Source: Candidatus Gastranaerophilales bacterium (GTDB lineage Bacteria > Cyanobacteriota > Vampirovibrionia > Gastranaerophilales > Gastranaerophilaceae). From it: 64,000 bases of DNA. Positions 33,608-42,415 of this stretch are shown in pieces; positions within the stretch are counted from its first letter, which is position 1; the number at the start of each line of letters is the position of its first letter. The notes beneath the pieces were generated by a model. The model ran no database searches and had not been told where the DNA came from. It saw only the letters and a list, made by a program, of their open reading frames with translations. The stretch spans positions 1 through 64,000 of the forward strand of contig CALVBS010000005.1 in NCBI GenBank assembly GCA_944325865.1, read 5' to 3'. Made by a program: the position numbers and the translations under genes.

Positions 33608-34414
33608 ATGAACAAAAAAATAGGATTTATCGGATGCGGCAAAATGGCAAGTGCTATTATAAAAGGGATAAAGGCATCTTCATGCGGTGAAAAATTTGAG
33701 ATAAAAGGAGCAGAAGTTAACTGTGAGATAGCCGAGCTTGCACAAAACAAACTGGGAATATCTGTATTAACGGATAACAGAATGCTTGTAATAGACAGCG
33801 ACGTGATATTTATTGCGACAAAACCTAATTATGTAGCACAGGTTCTGGAAGAAATCAAAGATGAACTGACTGACGATAAACTTATAGTATCAATCGCTGC
33901 AGGTGTAAGCACTGAAAAAATACAAAATATTATCGGACAAAGAAGAGTTATACGTGTAATGCCAAACACACCGGCTCTTGTACAGGAGGGAATGAGCGGA
34001 GTATGCAAGGGGGAATTTGCGACGGAAGAAGACGCTCAATTTGTAATAAATCTTTTATCCGGTATAGGGAAAGTTATAGAAGTAGAAGAGTCTCAAATTG
34101 ATATAGTAACTGCAATTTCGGGTTCCGGACCTGCATTTTTCTATCAGGTAATTGAGGATATGGCAAGAGCCGGAGAAAAACTCGGACTGGATTATGAAAA
34201 ATCGCTCCTGCTTGCAACACAAACGGCTGCAGGGTCTGCGAAAATGGTAATGAACCGTGGAGAATTAACGGTTCAGACTTTAATTGATAATGTTGCCACA
34301 AAAGGAGGATGTACTTTTGTCGGAATTCAGACAATGAAAGAAGAAAATTCCGCAAAACTTTTTAGCGATGTAATCGAAAAAACCGCACGAAAAGCTAATG
34401 AATTAGGCAAATAA
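33608..34414 (+). CDS. proC: Pyrroline-5-carboxylate reductase
   Basis: 268 residues, the normal length. The N-terminal Rossmann motif is IGFIGCGKMASAIIKGI, with VIFIATKPNYV and VSIAAGVS following. The C-terminal dimer domain carries AISGSGPAFFY and the family signature VATKGGCTFVGIQTM in place of the usual SPGGTT. It makes proline from pyrroline-5-carboxylate with NAD(P)H. It is divergent from rpmH and ends in a strong terminator. Confidence 0.95.
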   Translation: MNKKIGFIGCGKMASAIIKGIKASSCGEKFEIKGAEVNCEIAELAQNKLGISVLTDNRMLVIDSDVIFIATKPNYVAQVLEEIKDELTDDKLIVSIAAGVSTEKIQNIIGQRRVIRVMPNTPALVQEGMSGVCKGEFATEEDAQFVINLLSGIGKVIEVEESQIDIVTAISGSGPAFFYQVIEDMARAGEKLGLDYEKSLLLATQTAAGSAKMVMNRGELTVQTLIDNVATKGGCTFVGIQTMKEENSAKLFSDVIEKTARKANELGK

Positions 34415-34439
34415 AAGGAGGCTAAGCCCTCCTTTTTTA
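34414..34439 (+). terminator. proC terminator
   Basis: AAAAGGAGG, a 6-nt loop, CCTCCTTTTTT. It starts at the stop codon itself and can also act on the convergent pilin-like gene. Confidence 0.85.
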
Positions 34440-34445
34440 TTTATA

Positions 34446-35261
34446 TTACCATTCGAATTCACCATTTGCATCATAGTCTTTATAAACAAAAGGATTTTTC
34501 TTGCCCATTAAAATATTATGCAGACTTTCAGTTCCCCAGGCACTCCAGGTTACATCACCTATTTTATTTCGATATATATCTACGGCATAGGCATCCCGAC
34601 CGAATTGATTAGGATTTTTATTGCCATTTACATCAAACAGTATTTTTCCGCACACGGCTCTTGTTCTTGTCCATGTTTTAATACTTCCGTCAGGATTTTT
34701 CGCGACACTCCCATCAGGATTGAAGGAAGTTCCGGTTTCTACGACTTCATCACAAGAATTTCCCTTATTATCCATAGCAATAATGCTTCCATCATTCAAT
34801 ACAATTCTCGGATATCCAGTCATATTAGTAATTTGAGCTCCACTGTTTCCGCTTTGCATTAGTGATGCATATTTTATTTTATAATTTAAATTTTTACAGC
34901 CTTCAGCATTTGCACCAGCCTCACAATATCTTGCTCCATTAAAATATCCGGACATTTCTTTTGTTAGTTCAGCTGATGTTTTACCGGAAGAAAACAGTGC
35001 CGAATTATCTCCGGGAGTTGCATAATGAGCCTGTGCCAATTCTAAAGCCTGATTTAGTGCCGAATAGGTTTTCTTGACTCTTGTGATTAACTCTTTATCT
35101 CTATGATTATTAATCAAGGCCGGAAGCGTCATTGCTGCTACTACTCCGATTATTCCAAGTGTGATTAAGACCTCTGCCAGGGTAAACGCTGACCTACGAT
35201 TGTCCTGCATAGTGTATTGAAAAACCTCCTTTAAATTCAAGACATTATAATTCTTTTTCAT
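34446..35261 (-). CDS. Type IV pilin-like / pseudopilin protein
   Basis: 271 residues. A leader of about 25 residues ends RRSA|FTLAEVLITLGIIGV, with Glu5 and a hydrophobic helix. The globular part has Cys pairs (ARYCEAGANAEGCKN and NSCDEV ... RAVCGK) and FDVNGNKNPNQFGRDAYAVDIY, the tail seen in its paralogues. GGAAGGAT precedes this start; an alternative ATG at 35210 is also possible. It is an orphan pilin-like gene with no assembly machinery nearby. Confidence 0.85.
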   Translation of the reverse strand: MKKNYNVLNLKEVFQYTMQDNRRSAFTLAEVLITLGIIGVVAAMTLPALINNHRDKELITRVKKTYSALNQALELAQAHYATPGDNSALFSSGKTSAELTKEMSGYFNGARYCEAGANAEGCKNLNYKIKYASLMQSGNSGAQITNMTGYPRIVLNDGSIIAMDNKGNSCDEVVETGTSFNPDGSVAKNPDGSIKTWTRTRAVCGKILFDVNGNKNPNQFGRDAYAVDIYRNKIGDVTWSAWGTESLHNILMGKKNPFVYKDYDANGEFEW

Positions 35262-35351
35262 AGTAATATCCTTCCATTTTTATGAACTATATTTCTATAT
35301 CATGAATTATAGTGGATATATTAAGATTGTCAAGTAAAATAAAATTGTAAT

Positions 35352-35579
35352 ATGCAAAAAGATAATGACATATTGATACAGGTCTCGGATAATATTAGGA
35401 TTGCACGAACAAAAAAAAGGCTTTCTCAGGAAAAGCTTGCTGAAATGATTGATATTTCTACAAAATATCTCAATATGATTGAGAACAGAAAAGCTAATCC
35501 TACTATAGTTATAGTTATTAAAATATGTCTGGCTTTAGGGATAGAATTGAATACAATTTATCCGACTAAAGACCTGTAA
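35352..35579 (+). CDS. Small XRE-family regulator, 75 aa
   Basis: A single HTH domain: VSDNIRIARTKKRLSQEKLAEMIDISTKYLNMIENRKANPTIVIVIKICLALGIELNTIY. No ribosome site is seen. TAAAAT ends 6 bp before the ATG, suggesting a leaderless message. It is divergent from the pilin-like gene at 34446-35261 and may regulate it. Confidence 0.82.
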   Translation: MQKDNDILIQVSDNIRIARTKKRLSQEKLAEMIDISTKYLNMIENRKANPTIVIVIKICLALGIELNTIYPTKDL

Positions 35580-35667
35580 ATAATTCTTCATAATAAAGAC
35601 GGGGAATATCAAAAATATTTTTTACCGGTTATTATATAAATAATGCAGTTAACAACGAGGTCTCACA

Positions 35668-36984
35668 ATGAAAATAAATGCTATTACATTTACAGAATCA
35701 GGTACGGCACAAAATAAAATTCAGGAAAAAAATAAAAAAGAAACTAAAATTCCGCATCTTACAACCGGAGAAGTTATTTATGCAGGACTTTCCGCAGCCG
35801 GAATTCTCGGATTGACCGCTGTTGTTTCTGCAAAACAGGGAAAAATCAATACCTTACGCCGAATTATACAGGAAAATTCAAATTCTAATAAAAATGCATT
35901 AGATTTTGTTGAAACCCTTCTGCCTTATAAAATAGAAAAGTTATCTGAAAACAAACTGTATAAAGCATTTTCAGAAACTAAAGACACTTTCATGAATTTC
36001 TTAAACAACACCAAAGAAGACGCTAAAAATATAAAAAACTTTCTATTTTCAGTAACAGCCGACGAAAAAGCTGGTCAGGAATTTGTACACGAAATGCTGC
36101 AGGATCCAAGAAAAACTGTAGAAAATCTTTCACTGTTAAAAAATAAAATCGGCGGAGAAAAGAACCTGTTGGAGTGGCTGCAAGCCACTAACGGATATAA
36201 TGATGCATACGGAAAATATATTGAAAAAGTCATTGCAAATCCTGACAGAAAAGCTGAAGATTTACTTTCCATATCTCCAAACTGGTTTTTGAAAGAATTT
36301 CAAGACATTGCAAAAACCCAGAATTTCAGGTTTGGAGAATTACCGGAAGAATTTAAAGAACTCGGTGATTACAGCCACTTCGTACACTGGCTAAATAATA
36401 TGAACTTCGCTGAAAACGAAACCAAACTGCTTGAATACAGCGGGAAACATATGCACGTAACCAGAATTAATAAAGGGCTGTCGGGTAAAGCCCCTTATAT
36501 TATTGAATTTAATAAAGGAAAACCCGAAGAAAAAGCATTTGTTCTGAAAGCACAACAGAGCTGGGGATGCGATACAGCTTATGCAAAAGAAAACCTGTGC
36601 TACAAATCTGATTCGGCATTTATGAATGCACAAATGGACTATTATCTGACACTTCATAACTGCGAAAATGCCACGAAATTCTATCTTTACGATTACAATT
36701 CAAACTCAGGACTATATGAATTTCAAAAAGGTAAAGAAGCCGGCGGAATTGAAAACATTCTTGACGCAAACAAACGCCTTAAAGATATGAACAGCCTCGG
36801 AATTTACTATAACGATGCCTGCAGCTGTAATTTTATTGAAAAAGACGGAATTTTAAAAGTTATAGATATCGGAGATTCAAGCTTTATTGATCCGCTGAGA
36901 CCGGGAGCAAAAGGATATAATATGCAAACCCCTAACTGGTGCGGGGTAGGATTGCCGAACCTAAGTATGATGCTAAAAGATTAA
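35668..36984 (+). CDS. Membrane-associated protein with divergent protein-kinase-like domain
   Basis: 438 residues. The N-terminus is MKINAITF..., followed by one likely membrane helix (EVIYAGLSAAGILGLTAVVS, about 33-52) and a long helical middle. The C-terminal region (about 260-410) has kinase-fold landmarks. There is a candidate beta-3 Lys (KAFVLKAQQS), a hinge-like GLYEFQKG, a catalytic-loop-like YYNDACSCNFI (D near 383, N five residues on) and DIGDSSF in place of DFG. The HRD His is Tyr. It may be an active small-molecule or protein kinase or a pseudokinase; this is inference from spacing. The stop overlaps the next, convergent gene by 4 bp. Confidence 0.55.
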   Translation: MKINAITFTESGTAQNKIQEKNKKETKIPHLTTGEVIYAGLSAAGILGLTAVVSAKQGKINTLRRIIQENSNSNKNALDFVETLLPYKIEKLSENKLYKAFSETKDTFMNFLNNTKEDAKNIKNFLFSVTADEKAGQEFVHEMLQDPRKTVENLSLLKNKIGGEKNLLEWLQATNGYNDAYGKYIEKVIANPDRKAEDLLSISPNWFLKEFQDIAKTQNFRFGELPEEFKELGDYSHFVHWLNNMNFAENETKLLEYSGKHMHVTRINKGLSGKAPYIIEFNKGKPEEKAFVLKAQQSWGCDTAYAKENLCYKSDSAFMNAQMDYYLTLHNCENATKFYLYDYNSNSGLYEFQKGKEAGGIENILDANKRLKDMNSLGIYYNDACSCNFIEKDGILKVIDIGDSSFIDPLRPGAKGYNMQTPNWCGVGLPNLSMMLKD

Positions 36985-38132
36985 ACTATAATCTGAGAAT
37001 CTGCAAGAAATTCCATTATATTCATAATTTTGGGAAATTTTTTACCGGAAAACAGAAATCCATGTTTAATTCCTAAAATGCATGCAGGACAGGTTGTAAG
37101 CACAATGTCAGCATTCGTTTTTGCAATATTATCTGCTTTTTTTACTGAAATATTCTTTGAAATCTTATGATTTTTGAGTGCAAATTCACCTGCAAACCCG
37201 CAGCATTCATCATAATCTTCCGCTTCAATATATTCAACATTTTCACACTTTTGAAGAAGAGGTTTCAAAAACTCATCATTTTCGAGATGACACGGCTTGT
37301 GGAAAGTAACTTTAACAGGCTTTTTAAATTTAAATTTAATGTTCTGTCCTGCAAGAAACTCCGCAGCATTAACAAAAGAAAACCCTCCGTCGCTGCGTGC
37401 CACAGCCCTTTCAAAGGAGGCCTTTTTATCCTCTGTTGTAAGGGGGGCATGTGTTGAATTAAAATACCCTTTCAGTGTACTTTCACAACTAGCACAATCC
37501 GTCAGAATATAATCAAAATCACTATCCATAAGTGCTAAATTATATTTTTTAACCTCCTCAAACCGTTCCATATTTCCGCTTGATAAAAACGGGAGTCCGC
37601 AGCAATCAAAATCACGTTCTATAATTTCAACATTAAGATTTGAAAAGATTTTCTTCAAAGCCCGCTCTGTTTTCGGATAAACATTATTCACACACCCTTT
37701 AAAATAGAGCAGCTTAATACAACCTTCTCCTCTGTTGCCTGAAATGGAGGCCGCCGAATTAATTCGGCGGAAAATTTTCATGAATTTCATAAAAGTTCCA
37801 AAGACCAATTTGGACTCAAAAAACTTCTCAAACTTACCTTGAATGGTATTCTTAGCACATTCATATTTAGCTGTATTAAAAATTTCGCAAACATCAATGT
37901 TACTCGGGCAAAAATTTTTGCATTTTCCGCACTTGAGACACATATCAAGGTATTTTTCAATATTTTTATTTAACTTTAAATCACCTTTCAAAACGCCGTC
38001 AAGCATAACGAATTTTCCGCGTGAAACTGCACAATCATTGCCAGTAATTTTATAGACCGGACAAACAGACTGACAAAGCCCGCATTTTGAGCACTTATTT
38101 ATATCATCGGCAAAATCTTCCAGCTTTTTCAT
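36981..38132 (-). CDS. (Fe-S)-binding protein of GlcF/LutA type
   Basis: 383 residues. Two 4Fe-4S motifs, CSKCGLCQSVCPVY and CLKCGKCKNFCPSN, lie in the first 90 residues. Two CCG domains follow (DCCGLPFLSSGN and ECCGFAGEF), each with upstream Cys (KGCVN, HKPCH). This is the plan of the glycolate oxidase iron-sulfur subunit and related heterodisulfide-reductase-like proteins, which pass electrons from a flavoprotein dehydrogenase. No glcD/glcE partner is adjacent. The -10-like TATTAT ends 6 bp before the ATG with no ribosome site. Confidence 0.85.
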   Translation of the reverse strand: MKKLEDFADDINKCSKCGLCQSVCPVYKITGNDCAVSRGKFVMLDGVLKGDLKLNKNIEKYLDMCLKCGKCKNFCPSNIDVCEIFNTAKYECAKNTIQGKFEKFFESKLVFGTFMKFMKIFRRINSAASISGNRGEGCIKLLYFKGCVNNVYPKTERALKKIFSNLNVEIIERDFDCCGLPFLSSGNMERFEEVKKYNLALMDSDFDYILTDCASCESTLKGYFNSTHAPLTTEDKKASFERAVARSDGGFSFVNAAEFLAGQNIKFKFKKPVKVTFHKPCHLENDEFLKPLLQKCENVEYIEAEDYDECCGFAGEFALKNHKISKNISVKKADNIAKTNADIVLTTCPACILGIKHGFLFSGKKFPKIMNIMEFLADSQIIV

Positions 38133-38153
38133 ACTATAATAATAACACGGAAA

Positions 38154-38828
38154 TTACCAAGGGTAATCATTATCCATTTTCCAGCCATCTTTTGATAATT
38201 TTGCTGCACAATATTGGCCATCTCCACTTAGTGAACAATTTTTATCAACAATATCATCATTTTTATCATATCCATAAGGCATTATCCCTTTTTTAGTACG
38301 AGTAAAGACAAAAAAATCTTTACCATATTGATTTGGACGTTTAGAACCATTCAAATCCACATAAATTGAATTATTTATGGAACCTCCGTTTTCAAGGTCT
38401 GAGGAGCCACGAAATGCCATTATCATTATCAGAATGCCATCAGGAGTGTAAAAAGTCGTTCTTAAGGAAGGGTTTGCTACTGCTAATGAATCTTTTTGAC
38501 CATTTAAAAACAGCCAAGGAAATTGTTCTTTATATCCGCATTCATTATAAGTATTACATTGCTTATTTATTTTGAAATAAGGTTTCCAATATTTATTAAA
38601 ATATTCCCCTGGTCCCATTTTATAGGCTTCTTCCCAGTATTCATAGGACTCATTTTTTGCCTGTGACATCATAAACGCCTGATTTAATACTGAATATGTT
38701 TTTTGAAGTGCTGTAATTGTTTCCTGCTGATTGTATTTATTTATTAGTGACGGCAAAGTCATAGCCGCAACTACCCCGATTATCCCGAGGGTAATAAGAA
38801 CTTCTGCTAAAGTAAAAGCTTTTCTCAT
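38154..38828 (-). CDS. Type IV pilin-like / pseudopilin protein
   Basis: 224 residues with a very short leader: MRKA|FTLAEVLITLGIIGVVAAMTLP. The C-terminal domain has Cys motifs (NKQCNTYNECGY and NCSLSGDGQYCAAKL) and VDLNGSKRPNQYGKDFFVF, homologous in layout to the other pilin-like proteins here. GAGGTAAAA precedes the ATG. It follows the GlcF-like gene on the same strand, 21 bp apart, but a functional link is unlikely. Confidence 0.87.
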   Translation of the reverse strand: MRKAFTLAEVLITLGIIGVVAAMTLPSLINKYNQQETITALQKTYSVLNQAFMMSQAKNESYEYWEEAYKMGPGEYFNKYWKPYFKINKQCNTYNECGYKEQFPWLFLNGQKDSLAVANPSLRTTFYTPDGILIMIMAFRGSSDLENGGSINNSIYVDLNGSKRPNQYGKDFFVFTRTKKGIMPYGYDKNDDIVDKNCSLSGDGQYCAAKLSKDGWKMDNDYPW

Positions 38829-38972
38829 TTTTACCTCATTACAATATATTAAATAGTTAAATTAATGAGTTTATATTTACATATTTTTATTTAAATGTCA
38901 ATCAATCATTCAATTTATTCGTTAACATCTTAACTAATTTATATAATTTTAAATAGATTAATGGAGTAAATA

Positions 38973-39191
38973 ATGTCAATAATAAATGAACTAAAAAAAA
39001 TTCTGCTCGATGTTAATGTAAATCTTACAGAACTGGCTCAAGCCTTAAGTAAAAAACTAAACAAACCCTATTCTATGCAAAATCTGTCGAACAAACTCCG
39101 CAAGGAAACTATAACCCACCGTGAAATGATAATTATTGCAGATATACTGGGTTATGATTTAAAATTTGTAAGACGTGAAGAAAAACGTTAG
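38973..39191 (+). CDS. Small HTH protein, 72 aa
   Basis: A phage-type helix-turn-helix: [51 protein letters not shown]. The pattern (LTxxxLA ... NLSxKL) fits small XRE-like DNA-binding proteins of Firmicutes and gut bacteria. It is divergent from the pilin-like gene at 38154. Its last 4 bp overlap ilvD tail to tail. Its targets are unknown. Confidence 0.72.
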   Translation: MSIINELKKILLDVNVNLTELAQALSKKLNKPYSMQNLSNKLRKETITHREMIIIADILGYDLKFVRREEKR

Positions 39192-40852
39192 ACTATAGCT
39201 CCATGGGAGGCATCTTGAACATTTTTTGCATATTTAGCAAGATAACCTGATTTTATTTTCGGCACAAACGGTTTTAAATTCTTTCTGCGTTCCTCAAGCA
39301 CTGAATCATCAACACAAAGCTCAATTAATCTTTTATTTATATCTATTCTGATTTTATCTCCGTTTTCGATTAGGGCTATCGTTCCGCCGTTAGCGGCTTC
39401 AGGACAGATGTGACCGACACAAATTCCGCGGGTAGCTCCTGAAAATCTTCCGTCAGTAATCAATGCACATTTTTTCCCCAACCCTTTTCCGACAAGCAGT
39501 GACGTCGGAGCAAGCATTTCTCTCATACCCGGTCCGCCTTTCGGTCCTTCATAACGGATTACTATAACATCACCCTCTTTAATCTCATCATTCTCAAGAG
39601 CCTTCATTGCATCTTCTTCGCTGTCAAAAGTCTTTGCCAATCCCTCAAACTCATAACATTCAGGTGCAACACCCGATGTTTTTATTACACAACCGTCTTT
39701 TGCTAGATTTCCATACAAAACAGCAAGTCCGGCCTGTGTATAAGTTGATTTTTCATAAGATGGAATAATATTTTCATCAGACCATGCGGATTTTGCAATT
39801 TCATACACAGTCAAACCTGACACGGTAGGAGTATTATACAAAAATCTATTTTCAGAATTTCCCAATAACGATTTCAATACAGCCGGAACCCCTCCGGCAT
39901 TATGAAAATCAGTCATAGTTAGCGTTGATGAAGGATTAATCTTCACAATCTGATGAATTTTTCCGCTCAATTCCTCAAAATCATTCAGCGTAATATCAAT
40001 TCCACCGGCATTCGCTACAGCCAGTAAATGTAAAAATGTATTTGTTGAGCCGCCCAAAGCTAAATCAACCGTTATTGCATTTCTAAGACTTTCTCTTGTA
40101 ATAATATCCGAAGGTTTCACATCATTTTTTACAAGTTCAACAATCTGCATACCGCTTTCAAAAGCAATCCTTCGTTTTTGGGACGATACAGCTGATGCTG
40201 ATGAACAATATGGCATACTCATTCCCATAACTTCAGCCAGACAGGCCATAGTATTTGCGGTGTACATTCCCTGACAGGCTCCTGCGGACGGACAGGAGTT
40301 TTCTTCCAGTGCAAGCAGATGTTCTTCCGTAATTTCACCCTTTCTAAATCTTCCGACAGCTTCAAACGAACCTGTTACCATAGTTAATTTATTTTCACCT
40401 CTGCACATACCGTCAAGCATAGGACCTGCTGTTACAATAATTGCAGGAATATTAAGTCTTAAAGCCCCGATAAGCATTCCCGGAGTAATCTTGTCGCAAT
40501 TAGAAAGCAAAACAATGCCGTCAAGCTGATGTGCCGCAGCAACACTTTCCACACAATCTGCAATCAAGTCCCTTGATGGCAGAGAATATCTCATTCCGCT
40601 ATGCCCCATAGCTATTCCGTCACAAATTGCAGGAACGCCAAAAACAAAAGCTTGACCGCCTGCACTATGAATACCTTTTTCAATTTGACGCTCCAAATCT
40701 CTCATCCCTATATGCCCCGGAACTAAATCCGAAAAAGAACTTGCAATACCGATAAACGGTACATTCATATTCTTACGGCTAACGCCTGTCGCCATTAATA
40801 AGCCCCTGTGCGGAGTTCGTGCTATACCCTTTTTAATATTATCGCTTTTCAT
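39188..40852 (-). CDS. ilvD: Dihydroxy-acid dehydratase
   Basis: 554 residues, the usual length. Fe-S ligand motifs are present: [11 protein letters not shown] and [16 protein letters not shown]. The C-terminal signature [19 protein letters not shown] is also present. It catalyses the third common step of isoleucine/valine synthesis, dehydrating dihydroxy acids to 2-keto acids. GCAGGTGA precedes the ATG and a TATAAT box lies about 20 bp further upstream. It is not clustered with other ilv genes here. Confidence 0.96.
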   Translation of the reverse strand: MKSDNIKKGIARTPHRGLLMATGVSRKNMNVPFIGIASSFSDLVPGHIGMRDLERQIEKGIHSAGGQAFVFGVPAICDGIAMGHSGMRYSLPSRDLIADCVESVAAAHQLDGIVLLSNCDKITPGMLIGALRLNIPAIIVTAGPMLDGMCRGENKLTMVTGSFEAVGRFRKGEITEEHLLALEENSCPSAGACQGMYTANTMACLAEVMGMSMPYCSSASAVSSQKRRIAFESGMQIVELVKNDVKPSDIITRESLRNAITVDLALGGSTNTFLHLLAVANAGGIDITLNDFEELSGKIHQIVKINPSSTLTMTDFHNAGGVPAVLKSLLGNSENRFLYNTPTVSGLTVYEIAKSAWSDENIIPSYEKSTYTQAGLAVLYGNLAKDGCVIKTSGVAPECYEFEGLAKTFDSEEDAMKALENDEIKEGDVIVIRYEGPKGGPGMREMLAPTSLLVGKGLGKKCALITDGRFSGATRGICVGHICPEAANGGTIALIENGDKIRIDINKRLIELCVDDSVLEERRKNLKPFVPKIKSGYLAKYAKNVQDASHGAIV

Positions 40853-40872
40853 AAAATCACCTGCCGTAACTA

Positions 40873-41193
40873 TTATACAGCAAACTGTTTTATTATTCTG
40901 AAAATTATCTGCTTTTTATCATACGGCTGTCGTTTTATTATCTCTATAATTTCTTCTTCAAGGGATTCTTCATCTTTTAAATATTCGAAATTAAAAAAGT
41001 CCTGCGGCTTAGCATTAAACTTTTCCATTATTTTTAGAATGGTCTGCATTGACGGAAAACTTTTGCCATTTTCTATATTACTTAAAGAAGATGGTTCAAT
41101 ACCAATAATTTCGCTGAATGTCTCCTGAGTAATACCATTACGTTTTCGTATTTCCTTAATTTTCTGTCCGATTAATTTTCTGCTTCCATTCAT
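40873..41193 (-). CDS. XRE-family transcriptional regulator, 106 aa
   Basis: [60 protein letters not shown], then an acidic helical tail. It has the same architecture as the XRE protein at 31188-31511. AAGGAGTTATTT precedes the ATG. It lies upstream of ilvD on the same strand (20 bp); co-transcription is possible. A consensus promoter on the opposite strand begins about 70 bp upstream of its start. Confidence 0.85.
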   Translation of the reverse strand: MNGSRKLIGQKIKEIRKRNGITQETFSEIIGIEPSSLSNIENGKSFPSMQTILKIMEKFNAKPQDFFNFEYLKDEESLEEEIIEIIKRQPYDKKQIIFRIIKQFAV

Positions 41194-41298
41194 AAATAAC
41201 TCCTTATATTAAAGAATATATTTATGTATTAAAAAAAATAATAATGAAAACACCATAATTTATATTGACATTTGTTGAAAACATTATATAATCATAAT

Positions 41299-41402
41299 AT
41301 ACACATGAAAATTCTCAAAATAATTTAGTGTTTACAACAAAATTAATCATTTATATTGTCATAGAAAAATCTCTCTTTTTTGTAAAAGAGGGATTGTTTT
41401 TA
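41299..41402 (+). ncRNA. Putative small RNA with its own promoter and terminator
   Basis: TTGACA (41265-41270), a 16-bp spacer and TATAAT (41287-41292) form a near-perfect promoter. No plus-strand gene follows. About 70 bp after the expected start is a terminator hairpin (AATCTCTCTTTT, a short loop, AAAAGAGGGATT, T-run; 41368-41402). The transcript would be about 104 nt and contains a seven-codon ORF at 41305 without a good ribosome site. The hairpin also terminates the nagA-like gene on the other strand. Confidence 0.5.
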
Positions 41403-41413
41403 TAGATACATAA

Positions 41414-42355
41414 TTAATCAGAGCATACCCGCAGAATATTACATTCATCATCCCATTCAACAGCCCCCTTAATATCATCAATATTATGGTAATTATAAGG
41501 ATTTTCTATATACTGTGGATGAAACATCCCAACAGAATGTAATCGTTTTATGATATCAGGTAATAAAGTTGTACTGCCTGCTATAGTTCCATCTTTTGAA
41601 GCCGCTTGTTTGCCGTCATAGAAAATTTCAGAGTCAGCAAACATAAATTTGTATAACCCCTCACACTGCCCTTTCCCGCAAATAGCGAGGGTATATTTTG
41701 TACAAGGGAGACAGTCGCTTACAAGAAGTACCTTATCAACCGGTTTGCATTTAAAAAACAGTTTCAATGCGTCATCGGATACGTGAACTCCGTCCGCTAT
41801 GACTTCAGAATACAAATCGTCATTAATCAATGCAGAAAGTGCTGTTGACTTTCCACGGTGTGAAATTCCTTCCATAGCGTTAAAAGTATGAGTGGTTCCG
41901 GAGCAACCGGTTAAGTCGCCACCTACACAGTGTCCGGCCTGAACCTTTACACCTTTTTCTCTTAAATAACCCATCAAATCAACATTAAGCTCAGGAGCAA
42001 GCGTCACAATTTTTATAAAGTCATCCTCTAATAATTTGTAATTTTCAACTGTAGGGGCAAGAAAGTGTACAGGGTTATGTATTCCTTTTTTCTTTTCATT
42101 GATAAATATACCTTCAAGATGAACTCCAAGGATTTTTGCCATTCCGGCTGTCTGTTTTGCGGCAGCTTCCTTAATAACGGCAACTGCCCGCTTTATATTA
42201 GCCGCACTATCTGTCACAAGCGTCGGAAAAATCCCGCCGATACCGTATTTAAGAATTTCTTTTGATAAATATAAAACATCATCAACATTTGCTGTATTAA
42301 AATTGACCCCGAAAGCACCGTGGAAATGCTGCTCAATTAATAATCTGCTTTTCAT
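41414..42355 (-). CDS. nagA: N-acetylglucosamine-6-phosphate deacetylase-like protein
   Basis: 313 residues, about 65 shorter than usual NagA. The N-terminal beta-sandwich strands are missing and the chain starts at the metal-site strand (EQHFHGAFGVNF). Conserved NagA motifs follow: HLEGIFINEKKKGIHNP, QAGHC, THTFNAMEGISHRG, VIADGVHV, LLVSDCLPC (catalytic Asp region) and GSTTLLPDIIKRL. It would deacetylate GlcNAc-6-P in amino-sugar or peptidoglycan recycling, which fits its place after murE. The short N-terminus leaves substrate and activity less certain. Confidence 0.8.
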   Translation of the reverse strand: MKSRLLIEQHFHGAFGVNFNTANVDDVLYLSKEILKYGIGGIFPTLVTDSAANIKRAVAVIKEAAAKQTAGMAKILGVHLEGIFINEKKKGIHNPVHFLAPTVENYKLLEDDFIKIVTLAPELNVDLMGYLREKGVKVQAGHCVGGDLTGCSGTTHTFNAMEGISHRGKSTALSALINDDLYSEVIADGVHVSDDALKLFFKCKPVDKVLLVSDCLPCTKYTLAICGKGQCEGLYKFMFADSEIFYDGKQAASKDGTIAGSTTLLPDIIKRLHSVGMFHPQYIENPYNYHNIDDIKGAVEWDDECNILRVCSD

Positions 42356-42415
42356 TATCTTTCTTCATCCTCTTTCACTCTCCCGCAAGGGGTGAGAGAA
42401 ATATTGTATTTTTTA

